In this document: in pieces, positions 39,282 to 41,918 of the stretch
Layout: every line of letters starts with the position of its first letter
How positions within the stretch are numbered: the first letter of the stretch is position 1
Source: a virus
Length of the DNA: 41,918 nt
Virus record (IMG/VR): IMGVR_UViG_3300033153_004923
Coordinates: 1 to 41,918 of that record
Reading direction: 5' to 3' (one strand)
Translations under genes and position numbers: made by a program
The notes under the pieces: model-generated
Databases searched by the model: none
What the model saw: the letters and a program-made list of their open reading frames with translations, nothing else
Told to the model about the DNA's origin: nothing

Positions 39282-40109
39282 ATGAGACACGGACGCTTGG
39301 TGCTTCCGTACACTGAAGAGATATGGATGCCATGCTTCATCTGTGGGGTGAGAACACCCTTCAGAGACGAGTTGACAAACTTTCCCTTCTGTGGACTGTT
39401 GCATCATGACAAGGCAGCTGAGCTGATGGATCCTGGTCCTGCCAGGTATGCAACGGCTAAGTTCTGTCCAGTCAAGGCCAACAACAAGGGCGTCATAAAC
39501 TCTTGCACGCACGATAAGGGTGATAACCTCACCTGTAAGGACTGTGCTAAGAAGTTTGTGCGCACTTGCGAATGGTACGACGATTGCCCGATGTCTCCCA
39601 TGAACCATCCCAAGGTTATGTTGATAGCCGGGATGAGTGGTTACTACTGGGGCTTCAGGCCTCATACTGACCACTACTCGGGGGATGATGATCGGGTGCT
39701 CGCAGAGAGTGACTATCTCTTGGACACCGCCTATGATATCGAACAGGATACCATAGAGGGTGTGCTTGATGAGGACACTCCTGATGGACTGCCTGAGTGT
39801 GAGGATGATGGTGATGATCATGTACCTATGGGTATACTGGGCATCATCGACAATCCGCACATGGTGGCTATTGTCAGTGGTGAGGAGTCTGACTTCTACA
39901 CTGAGAATGACACCATTGGTCGCATGGATCCTCATGTGATCACTCGGGTGCACTTCCGTAAGACAACTCCGGATATCCCGTTCCTCAAGGGTATGGGAAG
40001 GACGGAGAAACAGTGTGTCTGCTACTCTCGCACCGTCAAGGAGTGGGAGAAGGACGAAGAAGGACCACTGTTGACACCGGAGCAGATTCGCAAGATCCTC
40101 TGCTCCTAA
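39282..40109 (+). CDS. Cys-rich hypothetical protein with possible zinc clusters
   Basis: AAGGAAGG precedes the ATG at 39282; the product has 275 residues. The first 110 residues hold many Cys in pairs and near His: PCFICGVRTPF, FPFCGLLHHD, KFCPVK, NSCTHD, CKDCAKKFVRTC, DDCP. This suggests one or two zinc clusters or disulfide-free metal sites. The middle is acidic (DDDRVLAESDYLLDTAYD) and the end is helical with CVCYSR and PEQIRKILCS. No known family can be named. Such Cys-rich phage proteins may bind nucleic acid or host transcription factors; this is inference. Confidence 0.72.
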   Translation: MRHGRLVLPYTEEIWMPCFICGVRTPFRDELTNFPFCGLLHHDKAAELMDPGPARYATAKFCPVKANNKGVINSCTHDKGDNLTCKDCAKKFVRTCEWYDDCPMSPMNHPKVMLIAGMSGYYWGFRPHTDHYSGDDDRVLAESDYLLDTAYDIEQDTIEGVLDEDTPDGLPECEDDGDDHVPMGILGIIDNPHMVAIVSGEESDFYTENDTIGRMDPHVITRVHFRKTTPDIPFLKGMGRTEKQCVCYSRTVKEWEKDEEGPLLTPEQIRKILCS

Positions 40110-40114
40110 ACCCA

Positions 40115-40145
40115 GGGGGTAGGGCTCATAGTGGGCTCTGCCCCC
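40115..40145 (+). terminator. G-rich hairpin without T run
   Basis: GGGGGTAGGGCTC (40115-40127) pairs with GGGCTCTGCCCCC (40133-40145) over 13 positions with several wobbles. No T run follows. It is a member of the hairpin family between right-arm genes and probably does not terminate fully. Confidence 0.5.
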
Positions 40146-40166
40146 ACCTCAAGGAAGGACAAGACA

Positions 40167-40766
40167 ATGAGAGTCTTCGTGACAATCACTACTGGTCGCA
40201 ATGGACGGGATGACCTCCTGGACCTTGCTGCGAATAGTGTGTTGGGCCTCATCTTTGCTTCGGATACGGAGCTTGGACAGAGGCACCCGGAGATTGGCGC
40301 TGACTGGATTCTGTGCCTGGAACGCTGCCAGGATATCCAGGACAACTGGTCGGTTGCCAGCACGACGGTGGAAGTCCCCATGGATGATGAGGACTATCAC
40401 CTGACCAACAAGGGCCTGTACTCGTTCATGAGCGAGAAGGGCTATCACGGGGCTGAGTGCCAGGTCATGGTCACCGGACGCCGGGAGTCTGGGCCTGCCT
40501 ACGCTGTCTGCCTCATCACTGAGTGGTTCAGCAAGAAGGAAGGAGACAAGAACATGTCGGAAGCGACCAAGGAGACTACCCCCAAGGAGAATCTCCACAT
40601 GCTCGTCGATGGTGTCAAGGGCACTGTCGTGGGATCCGCTGGTCTGGGTGTGACGGCTACCAAGAAGGCTTGGGGTCTGCTCTCGGACATCGCTGGCATG
40701 AGCAAGGCTGCTGGAGCTGCCATGAAGGAGCACCGGGCTGAGCAGAAGGCCAAGGATCGCAAGTAG
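40167..40766 (+). CDS. Hypothetical two-part protein with in-frame internal start
   Basis: AAGGAAGG precedes the ATG at 40167; the product has 199 residues. Residues 1-129 form an alpha/beta part (MRVFVTITTGRNGRDDLLDL, ILCLERCQDIQDNW, CQVMVTGRRESGPAYAVCLI). From residue 130 a second part begins, MSEATKETTPKENLHML, followed by a hydrophobic/glycine stretch (GTVVGSAGLGVTATKKAW) and a Lys/Ala-rich end. The second part has its own AAGGAAGGAG site and ATG at 40554 in the same frame. It may be two genes fused in frame or one gene with two products. No family recognised. Confidence 0.7.
   Translation: MRVFVTITTGRNGRDDLLDLAANSVLGLIFASDTELGQRHPEIGADWILCLERCQDIQDNWSVASTTVEVPMDDEDYHLTNKGLYSFMSEKGYHGAECQVMVTGRRESGPAYAVCLITEWFSKKEGDKNMSEATKETTPKENLHMLVDGVKGTVVGSAGLGVTATKKAWGLLSDIAGMSKAAGAAMKEHRAEQKAKDRK
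40554..40766 (+). CDS. Possible separate 70-residue protein from an internal start
   Basis: AAGGAAGGAG (40535-40544) precedes an ATG at 40554 that is in frame with the larger gene. The product would be MSEATKETTPKENLH... with a Gly/Val-rich stretch and a basic end. The same binding-site sequence starts almost every gene of this arm, so independent translation is likely; no stop separates it from the larger frame. Confidence 0.5.
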   Translation: MSEATKETTPKENLHMLVDGVKGTVVGSAGLGVTATKKAWGLLSDIAGMSKAAGAAMKEHRAEQKAKDRK

Positions 40767-40780
40767 TCAAACCACAACCA

Positions 40781-40813
40781 CTCTCCTTTGTGGGATAACA
40801 CCCACCAGGAGAG
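40781..40813 (+). terminator. Hairpin before the last right-arm gene
   Basis: CTCTCCT with AGGAGAG and GTGGG with CCCAC form a stem of 12 pairs with a small internal loop and loop ATAACA. No T run. The 3' arm contains AGGAG, so folding may hide a possible ribosome binding site for the next gene; another, AGGGGG, lies just after it. Confidence 0.5.
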
Positions 40814-40828
40814 ATAGGGGGATATATC

Positions 40829-41065
40829 ATGGATCTCGGAGCTATCATCATCATGGGGATGTTTGCCATAGTCTTGGCAGCATTCATCTTCGTCGTCACT
40901 CGTGAGTGGGTGAAGGCACACCGTGAGAACAAGGAACACAAGGCCTGGGAGAAGGAGGATCTCAGACGCAGGCTCATGGAAGAGCACAAGGAGAGCGAGA
41001 AGATCATGACTGAAGGCTGGTTGAATGCCATCCTCCAGGACGCAGAAGAGAAGTGCAGACGATAG
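40829..41065 (+). CDS. Small membrane-anchored coiled-coil protein
   Basis: AGGGGG lies 7 bases before the ATG. The 78-residue protein begins with a membrane helix (LGAIIIMGMFAIVLAAFIFVV) and continues as a charged coiled coil (AHRENKEHKAWEKEDLRRRLMEEHKESEKI). This one-span-plus-coil layout resembles i-spanin-like or lysis-accessory proteins. A lysis role is possible, yet no holin or endolysin lies nearby. It is the last rightward gene in the window. Confidence 0.72.
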   Translation: MDLGAIIIMGMFAIVLAAFIFVVTREWVKAHRENKEHKAWEKEDLRRRLMEEHKESEKIMTEGWLNAILQDAEEKCRR

Positions 41066-41268
41066 CTAGAACCCCCCTTGGGGGAGGGGCCCACGTAGTG
41101 GGAGGGGGTACTATATGGACATAGTCCAATCTCAAATTCACATCAACCACACAAACAACAATCTTCCAATAGAAGACCCAACCACCCAGCATAGCCCCAC
41201 CAAGACACCAGGTAATAGTAATACTATGTGGCCAAGCCCACGAGCTCCACCATAGAGCTAGTATAACC
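41066..41268. other. Intergenic region with G/C hairpins between convergent genes
   Basis: This 203-base gap has no supported gene. Near 41070-41110 it holds CCCCCC/GGGGG and CCCAC/GTGGG inverted repeats that could end the rightward transcript. GGACATAG at 41116 matches one half of the right-arm dyad on the other strand. The remaining AC-rich sequence shows no further structure I can support. Confidence 0.6.
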
Positions 41269-41817
41269 CTACCATAGAAGAAGCAGGTAGTAGAGACCCA
41301 TTAGGGGTCTCCTACATTGGTTCTTTGTCTTAAAGACAGTAGGGGAATAACCAGCCGCCAGGCTCCTGGATCTCCACCACTCAAACATGCTCTTAGTACC
41401 CTTGGAGGAGTTGCACGAGCGACACAGGGTGCTGAGATTAGACCTAGTAGATAGCCCACCAGAGGTCACAGGAACTATGTGGTCATAGCACAGATGGTCA
41501 GTACTCCCACAGACTGGACACAGTGCCATCAGTGGTAGATCATCAGGGATAGCACCACAGGCTCTACGCTTATTCCTAAGGTTATGCCTTCTGGTATAAC
41601 GGAGACCCTGGGAAGTCTGGAGCCAGGCTTCACGCCAGATCCTATCACCTACCTTAATAGGTAGTAACTGAGAGGATATTGTTGACCATCTCATGCCAGC
41701 AGGCACAGTGGAAGGACGAAGGGGAAGGAGATCATTGCCCTTTCTCAACTGTTGGTAGTGGCCTGAACACAGGCCCTTGCATTTCAACTGTCGATCACAA
41801 TCTGGGAAGGTACACAT
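41269..41817 (-). CDS. HNH endonuclease with N-terminal zinc finger
   Basis: This 182-residue protein starts after AGGAG. The N-terminal 20 residues (CTFPDCDRQ, GLCSGHY) match a small zinc finger common in phage homing-type nucleases. The HNH fold has CPVCG (100-103), YDHIVPVTSGG with Asp112-His113, SNLSTLC with Asn127, and CRSCNSSKG with Cys132/135 and the final Asn136. It would nick or cut DNA. The gene stands alone on the opposite strand with its own promoter, which fits a free-standing homing endonuclease. The last 15 residues (MGLYYLLLLW) look atypical, perhaps a read-on tail. Confidence 0.9.
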   Translation of the reverse strand: MCTFPDCDRQLKCKGLCSGHYQQLRKGNDLLPLRPSTVPAGMRWSTISSQLLPIKVGDRIWREAWLQTSQGLRYTRRHNLRNKRRACGAIPDDLPLMALCPVCGSTDHLCYDHIVPVTSGGLSTRSNLSTLCRSCNSSKGTKSMFEWWRSRSLAAGYSPTVFKTKNQCRRPLMGLYYLLLLW

Positions 41818-41837
41818 GATGGTTCTCCTCTATGTGT

Positions 41838-41846
41838 ATTATACCA
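41838..41846 (-). promoter_or_regulatory. Extended -10 promoter of the HNH gene
   Basis: On the minus strand TGGTATAAT lies 20-30 bases before the start codon: a perfect TATAAT (41838-41843) with the TG of an extended -10 box. No good -35 is visible, as is usual for this type. AGGAG follows close to the start. Confidence 0.6.
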
Positions 41847-41918
41847 TATCGATTGGCTTGAGACCCTACAGAAACCACGCCTTTTAGTGCTCTACTGGCA
41901 CTACAAGCGAGCTGACAC

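Noticed and set aside
39246-40987. Antisense frames opposite the Cys-rich gene and the two-part gene
   Set aside because: No ribosome binding site and no recognisable features; the plus-strand frames have the standard AAGGAAGG start.

Overview
This window is a stretch of a tailed double-stranded DNA phage or prophage (Caudoviricetes). The grounds are an unmistakable head-assembly set: large terminase, portal, prohead protease and an HK97-type major capsid protein. Genes are tightly packed, with one-base and ATGA-type overlaps and strong AGGAGG-like ribosome binding sites. I see no tRNA, rRNA, integrase, polymerase, tail sheath or tape-measure gene, so the host, the lifestyle and the tail type cannot be told from here. 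One side continues beyond the left edge, where a leftward gene runs off the window.

Left arm (1-36108, minus strand, transcribed right to left). A run of about 36 kb starts from a divergent control region at 36109-36404. First come some fifteen small genes (36108 to 30942). Two are recognisable: a calcineurin-like metallophosphoesterase and a Vsr/PD-(D/E)XK-like nuclease. Four neighbours in this block share a short LDxPLG(T/S)(E/N) peptide motif. Next comes a Cys-motif protein that could be the small terminase, three basic proteins (two with a possible membrane segment), and a complete patatin-like phospholipase. After these come large terminase, a small beta-rich protein and a giant 3724-residue fibre built of fibronectin-III-like repeats and two LamG-like domains. 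The last block holds a small Rossmann-fold protein, a 653-residue virion candidate, a portal fused to a MuF-like tail, a protease-scaffold fusion, a capsid-associated protein, the major capsid protein, a terminator-like hairpin, and probable connector or Ig-like structural proteins.

Right arm (36405-41065, plus strand). Nine small genes run rightward. They begin with a DUF4406/nucleoside deoxyribosyltransferase-like protein, followed by several membrane or unknown proteins. Most carry the same strong AAGGAAGG ribosome binding site and are separated by related G-rich hairpins. Three gaps carry an almost identical cassette: terminator hairpin, seven T, a GGGCATAG-N5-CTATGTCC dyad, then the ribosome binding site. 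This looks like a phage-specific regulatory element.

Right edge (41269-41817, minus strand). An HNH endonuclease has its own extended -10 promoter. It sits alone and is probably a mobile or homing-type gene.

Working model (inference): the leftward operon builds and fills the head and displays a giant adhesive fibre. The patatin and the basic, membrane-prone proteins encoded between the candidate small terminase and the large terminase may be packaged and act on the host envelope at entry. The rightward cassettes are small accessory genes under a shared, repeated control element.
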